A stretch of DNA of 33,184 nucleotides from IMG/VR virus record IMGVR_UViG_3300036770_007567, positions 1 to 33,184 of that record. One strand, written 5' to 3'. The notes below the pieces were generated by a model that saw nothing but the letters and a program-made list of their open reading frames with translations, did not search any database and was not told the origin of the DNA. Shown here piece after piece: positions 23,427-29,833 of this stretch (its first letter is position 1; each line of letters starts with the position of its first letter). The DNA is from a virus. The translations under genes were made by a program, and so were the position numbers.

Positions 23427-23451
23427 CAAAACGAATCGTTTCTCATACAAT
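23423..23451 (+). promoter_or_regulatory. Sigma70 promoter (TTGACA-17-TACAAT)
   Basis: A perfect -35 TTGACA (23423-23428) and TACAAT (23446-23451) are 17 bases apart. The -35 box overlaps the stop codon of the preceding gene. It drives the 23480 gene and probably the chain through DNA ligase. Confidence 0.82.
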
Positions 23452-23479
23452 ATTGAAACTGGACAACAAGGAGCACACG

Positions 23480-23734
23480 ATGGCTACCACAGTTTACGAA
23501 TCACTCACCGAACAAGAAAAACGTCAGGTCAGCATGTTTGGTTGCACCGAAGCGCAGATGCGCGAGGCAGTGGAGCAGAGCCTGACGTTCCGGTTTTCCG
23601 GCGCGGGCATGATGGCTATGAGCCTGCTGAGTGACGCCCAGGAAGAGATCAACTGGGAGAACACCGAAGATGCGCGCCAGACGATCAATCGTGCCAAGTG
23701 GATCATCTCTGAATACCTGATGGGAGACAAGTGA
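23480..23734 (+). CDS. Small conserved early protein, 84 aa
   Basis: This is a soluble helical protein that begins MATTVYESLTEQEKRQVSMFGC and contains the Met-rich SGAGMMAMSLLSDAQEEI and an end like INRAKWIISEYL. It has no motif I can name. AAGGAG at 23468-23473 suits ATG 23480; the frame opens earlier at 23423 only inside the promoter. Its stop overlaps the next start (TGATG). The dedicated strong promoter suggests early high expression, as for small host-takeover proteins. Confidence 0.7.
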   Translation: MATTVYESLTEQEKRQVSMFGCTEAQMREAVEQSLTFRFSGAGMMAMSLLSDAQEEINWENTEDARQTINRAKWIISEYLMGDK

Positions 23735-23925
23735 TGGACAACAGCAATCAACTCACCTTGGAGCGCGTGGCGGATCAATGCCAGCAGGCCGGTTTCGTGC
23801 TGTCGCACGAAGGCGAGCAGATCAGCGCGGAAGATCTCTACTTCATCTGTGCGCAATTGGAAAACGCACAGGCAGCATTGTTGACACATGCCAACCGTAT
23901 CGAGCGTGAACATGCGCAAGGGTGA
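23734..23925 (+). CDS. Small early hypothetical protein, 63 aa
   Basis: This helical acidic protein (MDNSNQLTLERVADQC start, then ISAEDLYFICAQLENAQAALL) has no recognised motif. ATG 23734 shares a base with the upstream stop. Its 3' end overlaps the following gene. It is probably a co-translated partner of the 84-aa protein. Confidence 0.62.
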   Translation: MDNSNQLTLERVADQCQQAGFVLSHEGEQISAEDLYFICAQLENAQAALLTHANRIEREHAQG

Positions 23926-24127
23926 GAACATCACTGTCTACAACGATACCGAGCAAGGTCGGGGTCGCGGGGTGCAATGTTCCATCGTGGACGTCGATCA
24001 TGCTGCTCGAAAGGTGTGGGTGAGATTCCCCACCAACCAGGTGTTGGAAATGACCTGGCATGCTCGACGCAACATGTATACAGGCCGCATGGCCCGATTG
24101 GAGTTCACTGCGGACTCTTCTCAATGA
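23912..24127 (+). CDS. Small early hypothetical protein, 71 aa
   Basis: From ATG 23912 the product reads MRKGENITVYNDTEQGRGRG and then has a beta-rich section (VDHAARKVWVRFP, VLEMTWHARRN). It may be a small barrel that binds nucleic acid, but this is only an impression. An earlier in-frame ATG at 23888 has no ribosome binding site and would deepen the overlap with the previous gene, so 23912 is preferred. It lies 27 bases before DNA ligase and belongs to the same early block. Confidence 0.6.
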   Translation: MRKGENITVYNDTEQGRGRGVQCSIVDVDHAARKVWVRFPTNQVLEMTWHARRNMYTGRMARLEFTADSSQ

Positions 24128-24154
24128 TCTGTACCAATAAGTAAGGAGCAACGC

Positions 24155-25525
24155 ATGATTGACTACGGTCGTGCTGAATTCAACGGACAACAAATGGCGG
24201 CAGATTGGATACGTGACCTAGAAAGTTCCGACAGCCGACTGCACAAAGAACGGGTGATTGAAAAGGCCCTGATGGCAGCCAAGTTGGGCAGTGCCGCGGC
24301 CCAGGGTTTCCTGTTCAATTGTTTCTTGGCCTATAACCCTTACTACGTTTATCACGTGCGCAAGGTTCCAGAAAGCGCGGGCTTGACCGGACGACCCAAT
24401 CCTTGGACTCGCTTCTGGGCCCTGTGCGAGAGCCTGCGCACCCGATCCGTCACAGGCGGTCGGGCTCGAGAAGCCATCGAAGAAGTCATGGCCGACTTTG
24501 ACAGCGATGAATGGAATGGCCTGGCGCGGCGTGTGTTGATCAAGGACCTACGCTGTGGTATCAGTGAAAAAACTCTCAACAAAATCTTATCCAAAACCGA
24601 TTGGAAGATTCCAGTGTTCACCTGCCAATTGGCACAGGACAGCACAGATCAACCCACCAAACTCAAAGGCAACAAGCGACTGGAATGCAAATTGGACGGC
24701 GTGCGTGTGCTGGCAGTTGTGTCGGGCGCGTCGGTGGCGCTGTACAGCCGCAATGGCAAGGTGTTTGAAAACTTCCCCCAGATCGCCGAAAGCATCGAAG
24801 AACATGCTCATCTGTTCCGGCAGTACATCAAGACACCGTCATTTGTTTTGGACGGAGAGATCGTGGGCGAGAGTTTCCAAAAGCTCATGAAGCAAGCTCA
24901 TCGCAAGAGCAATGCCAAGACCGATGACATGGTGTATCACATCTTTGACATCCTGCCCTTGGCGGACTTTGAACGTGGACATTGGAACGCCCAGCAATAC
25001 AAGCGATTGGCTGTGTTGGATGGTGCTCGTGAACGTCTGGAGGAATCTTTCACTTGCCTGCGCATCATGCCGGGACTGGAAGTAGATCTCGACACCGCCG
25101 AGGGTCACGACATCATGCGGCGCTTTGCCCAGGATGCAGTGACGCAAGGATTTGAAGGCATCATGATCAAAAGCCTGGATGCACCATACGAGTGCAAACG
25201 CAGCAGTTTTTGGATGAAGTGGAAGCCCACGATCACTGTGGATCTGGAGATCGTGGAATTTGAACAAGGTACCGGGCGCAACGAAGGTCGCTTGGGTGCC
25301 ATGGTCTGCGAAGGAGTAGATGATGGACGTCGTATCCGTGTCAATGTTGGTAGTGGTTTTAGTGATAGCGACCGTGATGAGTATTGGAACCATCGACGTG
25401 ACTTGGTTGGTCACGTGGTTGAAGTCCAAGCTGACGCTGTCACGCAAAACCAAGACGGATCCTACAGCCTCCGATTCCCAAGGTTCGTGAGATTCCGTGG
25501 ATTCGAGGCCGATGAAAAACTATGA
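24155..25525 (+). CDS. 30: ATP-dependent DNA ligase, T4 gp30 type, 456 aa
   Basis: The enzyme seals nicks at Okazaki fragments and repair sites. It has the adenylated lysine K179 in motif I (CKLDGVR), motif III LDGEIVGE (233-240), motif IV EGIMIK (334-339) and motif V WMKWKP (K355, K357). An N-terminal helical DNA-binding region (1-150) and a C-terminal OB fold (about 360-456, RIRVNVGSGFSD) complete the layout, and size is close to T4 gp30 (487). AAGGAG precedes ATG 24155. It follows small early genes under sigma70 promoters, in keeping with early replication timing. Confidence 0.95.
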   Translation: MIDYGRAEFNGQQMAADWIRDLESSDSRLHKERVIEKALMAAKLGSAAAQGFLFNCFLAYNPYYVYHVRKVPESAGLTGRPNPWTRFWALCESLRTRSVTGGRAREAIEEVMADFDSDEWNGLARRVLIKDLRCGISEKTLNKILSKTDWKIPVFTCQLAQDSTDQPTKLKGNKRLECKLDGVRVLAVVSGASVALYSRNGKVFENFPQIAESIEEHAHLFRQYIKTPSFVLDGEIVGESFQKLMKQAHRKSNAKTDDMVYHIFDILPLADFERGHWNAQQYKRLAVLDGARERLEESFTCLRIMPGLEVDLDTAEGHDIMRRFAQDAVTQGFEGIMIKSLDAPYECKRSSFWMKWKPTITVDLEIVEFEQGTGRNEGRLGAMVCEGVDDGRRIRVNVGSGFSDSDRDEYWNHRRDLVGHVVEVQADAVTQNQDGSYSLRFPRFVRFRGFEADEKL

Positions 25526-25778
25526 CAAGGTCTGGATCAGGATCACAAATACCCGCCAATGGTACAGCGTCATGGCGGAGTGCCGCCGCTTGTACGGACA
25601 AGCATGGTCTTGCCAACCTCGATTCCGACGAAAGTTGGAAAGGATGATGTACCTAGGGCAGTATCCTCAGGGATTATATACGTGGTTTAGGGTTCCAGAC
25701 CACCGCTTTGCGGTGTGGATAGCCACGAAGTTGGGGGTTGAAGCGGTACAAAAAGATCGCCCACCATCCAATAAATAA
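25512..25778 (+). CDS. Small basic hypothetical protein, 88 aa
   Basis: The protein starts MKNYDKVWIRITNTRQWYSV and is rich in Arg, Trp and Tyr (ECRRLYGQAW, RFRRKLERMMYLGQ, WFRVPDHRFAVWI). The basic, aromatic make-up suggests nucleic-acid or protein binding, with no named family. ATG 25512 overlaps the last 14 bases of the ligase gene. A late-type motif lies in its last codons at 25770. Confidence 0.66.
   Translation: MKNYDKVWIRITNTRQWYSVMAECRRLYGQAWSCQPRFRRKLERMMYLGQYPQGLYTWFRVPDHRFAVWIATKLGVEAVQKDRPPSNK
25770..25777 (+). promoter_or_regulatory. T4-type late promoter (AATAAATA), possibly leaderless
   Basis: AATAAATA ends 9 bases before ATG 25787, predicting a start of transcription near 25783 and a 4-base leader. 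No ribosome binding site is present. Confidence 0.5.
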
Positions 25779-25786
25779 ATCTTACT

Positions 25787-27259
25787 ATGATCCTGACCTA
25801 CATTATGTTTGTAGTGGCGCTGAGTCTCAGCGCAGTGGCCGCATATTATTCCATTGTGGGTCTCGCCGCGATCTTTTCCGCCGCCACTATACCCATCATC
25901 ATCATGGGCAGCATGTTGGAAGCGGCCAAGCTCAGCACCACGCTGTGGCTGCATGAATACTGGAGCCGATGCCGCTGGATAATGAAACTGTATCTGGTGC
26001 CGGCAGTGATCGCCTTGATGTTCCTGACCAGCATGGGCATCTTTGGTTTCCTCAGCAAAGCGCACCTGGACCAGGCCGTGCCCACGGGTGACGTGGCTGC
26101 CCAGGTGTCATTGATAGATGAAAAAATCCGTATCCAGCGCGAGTACATCCAGACCGAACGTGACAATATCACCGCAGCCCGCAACACCCTTTCACAGTTG
26201 GACGCGCAAGTCAACGAACGCTTGAGCCGAGGCACCACCGAAAGCAGCGCAGAACGCTCGGTGCAGATCCGGGCTCAGCAGCGCACCGAACGGCGTGCTG
26301 TGCAACGCGACATCGATGAATCACAGAAGCGAATCGAGGCCATCAACGCCGAGATAGCCCGGCTCAACGAGCAGCGAGCACCCATCGCAGCCGATCTACG
26401 CAAGGTCGAGGCCGAGGTTGGTCCCATCAAATACATAGCGGCCTTGATCTATGGCGACAACCCCGACAGCAACCTCTTGGAGCGAGCTGTGCGTTGGGTC
26501 ACGATCCTGCTGGTGGCCGTGTTTGATCCCTTGGCCATCATGATGCTGCTGGCCGCCACAGAAAGCCTAAAATGGCACCGTGAGTCCAAGACCGCAGCCG
26601 TGACGCCAGTGCCTGACGCGCCGGCAGAGCCGCCCCAGCCCGAGACACCGCCCGCAGAACCAGATCTCCCAAATGTGCCCGCGGTATTGTATATCAATGA
26701 TGATCTCATCAAACCTTTGGCAGAACCACCTCCGGATCCAACACCCGAGCCCGAGCTGCCTAGCCAAGCTGACAAGCCTGCCGTGGTGGTAGCGGTACCC
26801 ACCGACACCACGCGCGACATGGAAGATGATGAGGATGCCATGGGTACCCATCCCGTGATCAAGCAAGTCAAGGCTCTTTGGAAGGCCGACCATCCCAAAG
26901 CCACATTGAAAGAACAACGTAGATTGGTGGAAGAAGGCAAGATAGCCGGCCTGCCATGGATGGACTATCTTGATGATCCTCGCATCCGGCGGGACGTGAC
27001 ATTTGGAAACTACTTCCCAACACAGGCCCTCAAAGGCGACATGTTCCTGGCCACCAATGGCATGCCCACACAGTTGTTCAAGTTCAACGGCGATAGATGG
27101 ATACAGGTTGACAAAGAGCAAACTGACAGTTATACTTACAATCCTGCTTATATAGATTTCTTGATAGACCGATTGAGCTCGGGCCAGTACGACGCTGATC
27201 TACTGACCGAAAGTGAGAAATCCAAGATTGAAGCCAAACTACGTCCGGAGGGCAAGTGA
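25787..27259 (+). CDS. Membrane protein with long coiled coil, 490 aa
   Basis: Two or three membrane spans lie in residues 1-90 (ILTYIMFVVALSLSAVAAYY, then LYLVPAVIALMFLTSMGIFGF). A long charged coiled coil follows (about 105-215: IDEKIRIQREYIQTERDNI onward), then another span near 235-260 (VTILLVAVFDPLAIMMLL). A Pro/Glu-rich linker (about 275-340) joins a C-terminal soluble domain. The shape recalls DUF4407-type proteins, and cyanophage homologues have been called virion proteins. It may sit in the host membrane, perhaps in DNA entry or exclusion of other phages; this is inference. ATG 25787 has no ribosome binding site. The clpX promoter lies inside its 3' end and its stop overlaps the clpX start. 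Confidence 0.72.
   Translation: MILTYIMFVVALSLSAVAAYYSIVGLAAIFSAATIPIIIMGSMLEAAKLSTTLWLHEYWSRCRWIMKLYLVPAVIALMFLTSMGIFGFLSKAHLDQAVPTGDVAAQVSLIDEKIRIQREYIQTERDNITAARNTLSQLDAQVNERLSRGTTESSAERSVQIRAQQRTERRAVQRDIDESQKRIEAINAEIARLNEQRAPIAADLRKVEAEVGPIKYIAALIYGDNPDSNLLERAVRWVTILLVAVFDPLAIMMLLAATESLKWHRESKTAAVTPVPDAPAEPPQPETPPAEPDLPNVPAVLYINDDLIKPLAEPPPDPTPEPELPSQADKPAVVVAVPTDTTRDMEDDEDAMGTHPVIKQVKALWKADHPKATLKEQRRLVEEGKIAGLPWMDYLDDPRIRRDVTFGNYFPTQALKGDMFLATNGMPTQLFKFNGDRWIQVDKEQTDSYTYNPAYIDFLIDRLSSGQYDADLLTESEKSKIEAKLRPEGK
27108..27136 (+). promoter_or_regulatory. Sigma70 promoter for clpX (TTGACA-17-TATACT)
   Basis: A perfect -35 TTGACA (27108-27113) and TATACT (27131-27136) are exactly 17 bases apart, inside the 3' end of gene 25787-27259 and about 115 bases before clpX. 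It would allow clpX and S21 to be expressed early, apart from the late gene upstream. Confidence 0.68.
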
Positions 27260-28455
27260 GCGAAGCCAAGGCCAAGACATACGAAAACACATGTAGTTTT
27301 TGCGGCAAGCACAAGGACATTGTTTCCAAACTCATAGTAGGTGACGGAGTCGCAATATGTAATGAATGCGTGACCCTCTGCACCGACCTTCTTACCAATC
27401 CTGAGGATGTCGAACAACCAACTAGCATCGACAATCTAGATCCACGCAGCCTCAAGGCCTTCCTGGATCAGTTCATCATAGGTCAAGATGCTGCCAAGGT
27501 GGTTCTGTCGGTGGCGGTGGTCAACCATTACAAGAGACTAAACCGGCCCAAGTCGGCACCGGAACTGGAAAAAAGCAACATCTTGATGCTGGGACCAACT
27601 GGGTCGGGCAAGACCCTGCTGGCGCGTACCATAGCACGTTTCTTGGATGTTCCGTTTGTGATCGCGGATGCCACCAGCCTCACCGAGGCCGGTTATGTGG
27701 GCGATGACGTGGAAAGCCTGATCAGCAGACTGTACGCTGCTTCAGGTTATGACATCAAACGCGCAGAACGTGGCATCGTGTTTGTGGATGAGATTGACAA
27801 GATATCGCGCAAGAGCGAAAGCACCAGCATCACTCGCGATGTCAGTGGTGAAGGTGTGCAGCAAGCTCTGCTGAAGTTGGTGGAAGGCACAGTATGCCGT
27901 ATACCAGGGCAAGGCGGTCGCAAGCATCCCGGCGGTGACATGCTGGAGATCGATACCAGCAACATCCTGTTCATAGCGGGCGGCGCTTTCGTGGGGCTGG
28001 ATGGTGTCATACAGCGACGGTTGCATGGTAGCAGCATAGGATTCACCAATCCTGTCAAGACGCAAAACGATGTGCACCTAGATCAAGTGTCACCAGATGA
28101 CTTGGTAAGGTTTGGTCTGATCCCGGAGTTTGTGGGACGTTTTCCCACCACTGTGGCGCTGAGACACTTGACCGAGGATGACATGGTACGCATCCTCACC
28201 GAGGTCAAGAACAACTACATCCAACAATATCAGTGGTTGTTTGCCCAAGATGGCATCACGTTGGAAGTGGCACCTGATGCCATCTCGGCTGTGGTGCAAC
28301 GGGCCATAAAGACTGGCACCGGGGCCAGGGCATTGCACAGCGAACTGGAAAAGGTGCTGATGCCACACATGTACGAACTTTGCTCGTATCGCGAGCGAGA
28401 CTTGAAACAGCTTAACATCGACGCTGATCAAGTAAATAATCCCACAACAGTATAA
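27256..28455 (+). CDS. clpX: ClpX, AAA+ unfoldase of the ClpXP protease, 399 aa
   Basis: ClpX unfolds tagged proteins and feeds them to ClpP. The four zinc ligands C13, C16, C35 and C38 form the substrate/adaptor domain. The motor has Walker A GPTGSGKT (113-120), pore loop GYVGD (146-150), Walker B VFVDEID (175-181), RKH pore loop (222-224) and sensor-2 region GTGARAL. The IGF tripeptide (261-263) that docks ClpX onto ClpP is kept, so it should couple to host ClpP; no clpP is in this window. It is about 25 residues shorter than E. coli ClpX, mainly at the ends. The start is GTG 27256, overlapping the upstream stop. S21 follows after 10 bases. Confidence 0.97.
   Translation: MSEAKAKTYENTCSFCGKHKDIVSKLIVGDGVAICNECVTLCTDLLTNPEDVEQPTSIDNLDPRSLKAFLDQFIIGQDAAKVVLSVAVVNHYKRLNRPKSAPELEKSNILMLGPTGSGKTLLARTIARFLDVPFVIADATSLTEAGYVGDDVESLISRLYAASGYDIKRAERGIVFVDEIDKISRKSESTSITRDVSGEGVQQALLKLVEGTVCRIPGQGGRKHPGGDMLEIDTSNILFIAGGAFVGLDGVIQRRLHGSSIGFTNPVKTQNDVHLDQVSPDDLVRFGLIPEFVGRFPTTVALRHLTEDDMVRILTEVKNNYIQQYQWLFAQDGITLEVAPDAISAVVQRAIKTGTGARALHSELEKVLMPHMYELCSYRERDLKQLNIDADQVNNPTTV
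28431..28438 (+). promoter_or_regulatory. Possible late promoter before S21 (AGTAAATA)
   Basis: AGTAAATA lies in the last codons of clpX, 27 bases before ATG 28466. It could give late expression of S21 in addition to read-through from the clpX promoter. A chance match within coding sequence is possible. Confidence 0.4.
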
Positions 28456-28465
28456 CGAGGAGACT

Positions 28466-28687
28466 ATGGCACTTTACGGACGTTCAGTTTTGGTCACAGA
28501 TGGCAACGTAGAAAAGGCTCTGCGCAAGCTCAAGAAAAAAGTACAGGCTTCGGGTGTGCTGCTGGATCTGCGCGAGCGCGAACAATATATCAAACCCACC
28601 ACACGGCGCAAAACAGCTCGCGCCCTGGCCAAGAAACGCTGGGAACGCTACGTCAAGAGTCAGCAGTTACCGCCCAAGAGCTGGTAA
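28466..28687 (+). CDS. rpsU: Ribosomal protein bS21 (phage-encoded), 73 aa
   Basis: bS21 sits on the small ribosomal subunit near the anti-Shine-Dalgarno region and helps in starting translation. The sequence keeps the family pattern: VEKALRKLKKKVQASGVL, then LREREQYIKPTTRRK, and a basic helix ending AKKRWERYVKSQQLPPKSW. The C-terminal SQQLPPKSW resembles the SQxLPKKL ending of betaproteobacterial S21, suggesting host origin. A phage copy could replace host S21 and favour phage messages. GAGGAG precedes ATG 28466. It is coupled to the next gene (TAATG). Confidence 0.93.
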   Translation: MALYGRSVLVTDGNVEKALRKLKKKVQASGVLLDLREREQYIKPTTRRKTARALAKKRWERYVKSQQLPPKSW

Positions 28688-28941
28688 TGTATCTTGAATT
28701 CCGCCTTCCCACTGGGGCTGGTGGACAGGCGGCTGCGCACGCCAACTATCTGCTGTGTGAAAAATTAGTACGCTGGAGCGAGCGACATGGTGTGCCCATG
28801 CGGCGCAAAACCATCAAATACACCCTGCGTGTGACATTCGACGACGAACGTTTCTACAGTTTCTTTGCCACTACCTGGCAAGCCAGCAATGACTGGCAGC
28901 GATTCCGTGTTATATCTGACCTAAACAATAGACAGGACTGA
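28687..28941 (+). CDS. Small basic hypothetical protein, 84 aa
   Basis: This protein starts MYLEFRLPTGAGGQAAAHANYL, has a basic centre (RHGVPMRRKTIKYTLRVTF) and an aromatic end (FYSFFATTWQASNDW). No family is recognised. Its start overlaps the S21 stop, so the two are made in step; a role near the ribosome is conceivable but unsupported beyond position. It ends just before the hsp20 promoter. Confidence 0.66.
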   Translation: MYLEFRLPTGAGGQAAAHANYLLCEKLVRWSERHGVPMRRKTIKYTLRVTFDDERFYSFFATTWQASNDWQRFRVISDLNNRQD

Positions 28942-28951
28942 CGATTTCCTG

Positions 28952-28959
28952 TATAAATA
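28952..28959 (+). promoter_or_regulatory. T4-type late promoter for hsp20, exact TATAAATA
   Basis: This exact consensus shares the 14-base context TCCTGTATAAATAT with 7638-7651. T4 geometry predicts transcription from 28965, the first base of a hairpin in the hsp20 leader. Confidence 0.75.
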
Positions 28960-28964
28960 TGTTT

Positions 28965-29023
28965 GTAGTGCCGATGGTCGGGCTACATCTAAGTCATTCT
29001 TGCTTAACAAAGGAGAATCTACA
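28965..29023 (+). promoter_or_regulatory. ROSE-like RNA thermometer in the hsp20 leader
   Basis: The second hairpin pairs ATTCTTGCTT (28996-29005) with AAGGAGAAT (29010-29018) around the loop AACA. All nine pairs form, with one bulged G at 29001+1 in the UUGCU segment facing the ribosome binding site. A bulged-G U(U/C)GCU opposite AGGA is the hallmark of ROSE elements that control small heat-shock genes. A first hairpin (GTAG..CCGA with TCGG..CTAC, 28965-28986) starts at the predicted +1. Two hairpins, the last hiding the Shine-Dalgarno, is the minimal ROSE layout. Folding was done by eye. Confidence 0.68.
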
Positions 29024-29464
29024 ATGACTCGTATCACATCTTTTGATCTCACCCCCTTCTACCGCAATTCAGTTGGTATCGATCGCTTGTTCGATCGCAT
29101 CGTGACACAGATCGATGCTGCTGCTGCCGCGGGCAACTATCCTCCCTACGATATCGTTCGTACCAGCGAGGACAAGTACGAAATCCGCATCGCTGCCGCT
29201 GGTTTCCGCCAGGGCGAAATCGATGTTGAATTCCATGAAGGCAAGCTCACCGTGCGCGGCGAACGTCAGGAAGAAGTTCGCCCCGAAGTTGAGTATCTGC
29301 ATCACGGCATCAGCAATCGTTCGTGGGTGCGTACTTTCCCCTTGGCTGACTATGTGGAAGTCAAAAACGCCACTATGAACGAGGGCATCCTGACTGTAGA
29401 GCTGGAGCGCATCCTGCCCGAAAGCCAGAAGCCCAAGAAGATTGAGATCGCTTACCAGAAGTAA
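29024..29464 (+). CDS. Small heat-shock protein Hsp20 (IbpA-like), 146 aa
   Basis: Hsp20 proteins hold unfolded proteins without ATP. The alpha-crystallin domain spans about residues 40-130: YPPYDIVRTSEDKYEIRIAAAGF opens it, followed by KLTVRGER, the strand RTFPLADYVEV, and NATMNEGILTVELER near its end. The C-terminal KKIEI is the IxI-type tail that fits neighbouring subunits. Such genes are common in T4-like cyanophages, where they may help capsid assembly. ATG 29024 has AAAGGAGA seven bases upstream; a start at 29000 would fall in the leader hairpin. Confidence 0.94.
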   Translation: MTRITSFDLTPFYRNSVGIDRLFDRIVTQIDAAAAAGNYPPYDIVRTSEDKYEIRIAAAGFRQGEIDVEFHEGKLTVRGERQEEVRPEVEYLHHGISNRSWVRTFPLADYVEVKNATMNEGILTVELERILPESQKPKKIEIAYQK

Positions 29465-29469
29465 ATTGG

Positions 29470-29477
29470 CGTAAATA
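29470..29477 (+). promoter_or_regulatory. Candidate late promoter before clpS (CGTAAATA)
   Basis: CGTAAATA lies just after hsp20. T4 geometry predicts transcription from about 29483, the first G of the hairpin at 29480-29504, leaving a leader of about 36 bases to ATG 29519. Confidence 0.5.
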
Positions 29478-29479
29478 AC

Positions 29480-29507
29480 GTTGGGGGGACCACGTCCCCC
29501 CAACTTT
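29480..29507 (+). terminator. Strong G/C hairpin between hsp20 and clpS
   Basis: GTTGGGGGGAC (29480-29490) pairs perfectly with GTCCCCCCAAC (29494-29504) over 11 bp with a CAC loop. Only three T follow, so it is a weak terminator by sequence; it may stop hsp20 messages in part or act as a stabilising 5' hairpin on a clpS message. Confidence 0.6.
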
Positions 29508-29518
29508 GAGGATTCAAT

Positions 29519-29833
29519 ATGTCACAGACTGAAACAACCACCAAGACACGTGTGACCCCTGGACTGGCCCTGCAGGAGCCGCCCATGTTCAAGGTCATAT
29601 ACATCAATGACAACACAACCAGCATGGAGTTTGTGGTTGGGAGCCTTGTGGAACATTTTGACTATACCCCTTTGACCGCAGAACGAATCACCATTGACAT
29701 CCACGAAGCAGGATCAGCGGTGGTGGCAGTGCTGCCTTATGAGATAGCCGAACAAAAGGGCATAGATGTCACAGTTGCAGCCCGGCACGAAGGTTATCCC
29801 CTGCAGATCAAACTGGAACCTGAAAGCAATTAA
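29519..29833 (+). CDS. clpS: ClpS-like N-end-rule protease adaptor, 104 aa
   Basis: ClpS hands proteins with N-terminal Leu, Phe, Trp or Tyr to ClpAP. The core keeps the family signature: FKVIYINDN followed by TSMEFV, with N30 and D31 and M36 at positions that bind the N-terminal residue, and H62 (DIHEAGSAVV) as the third contact; the C-terminal YPLQIKLEPE matches YPLxxxLE. One conserved Asp is Asn32. The 20-residue N-terminal arm (TKTRVTPGLALQEPP) is what normally enters ClpA. No clpA lies here, so host ClpA or the phage ClpX would be the partner. GAGG at 29508-29511 precedes ATG 29519. Confidence 0.9.
   Translation: MSQTETTTKTRVTPGLALQEPPMFKVIYINDNTTSMEFVVGSLVEHFDYTPLTAERITIDIHEAGSAVVAVLPYEIAEQKGIDVTVAARHEGYPLQIKLEPESN

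Noticed and set aside
13058-28687. Bacterial chromosome or prophage in a host, because of iscU, iscA, clpX, rpsU and clpS
   Set aside because: These genes are each embedded between phage genes with overlapping starts and stops and phage late promoters, and no bacterial flanks, integrase or attachment sites are seen.
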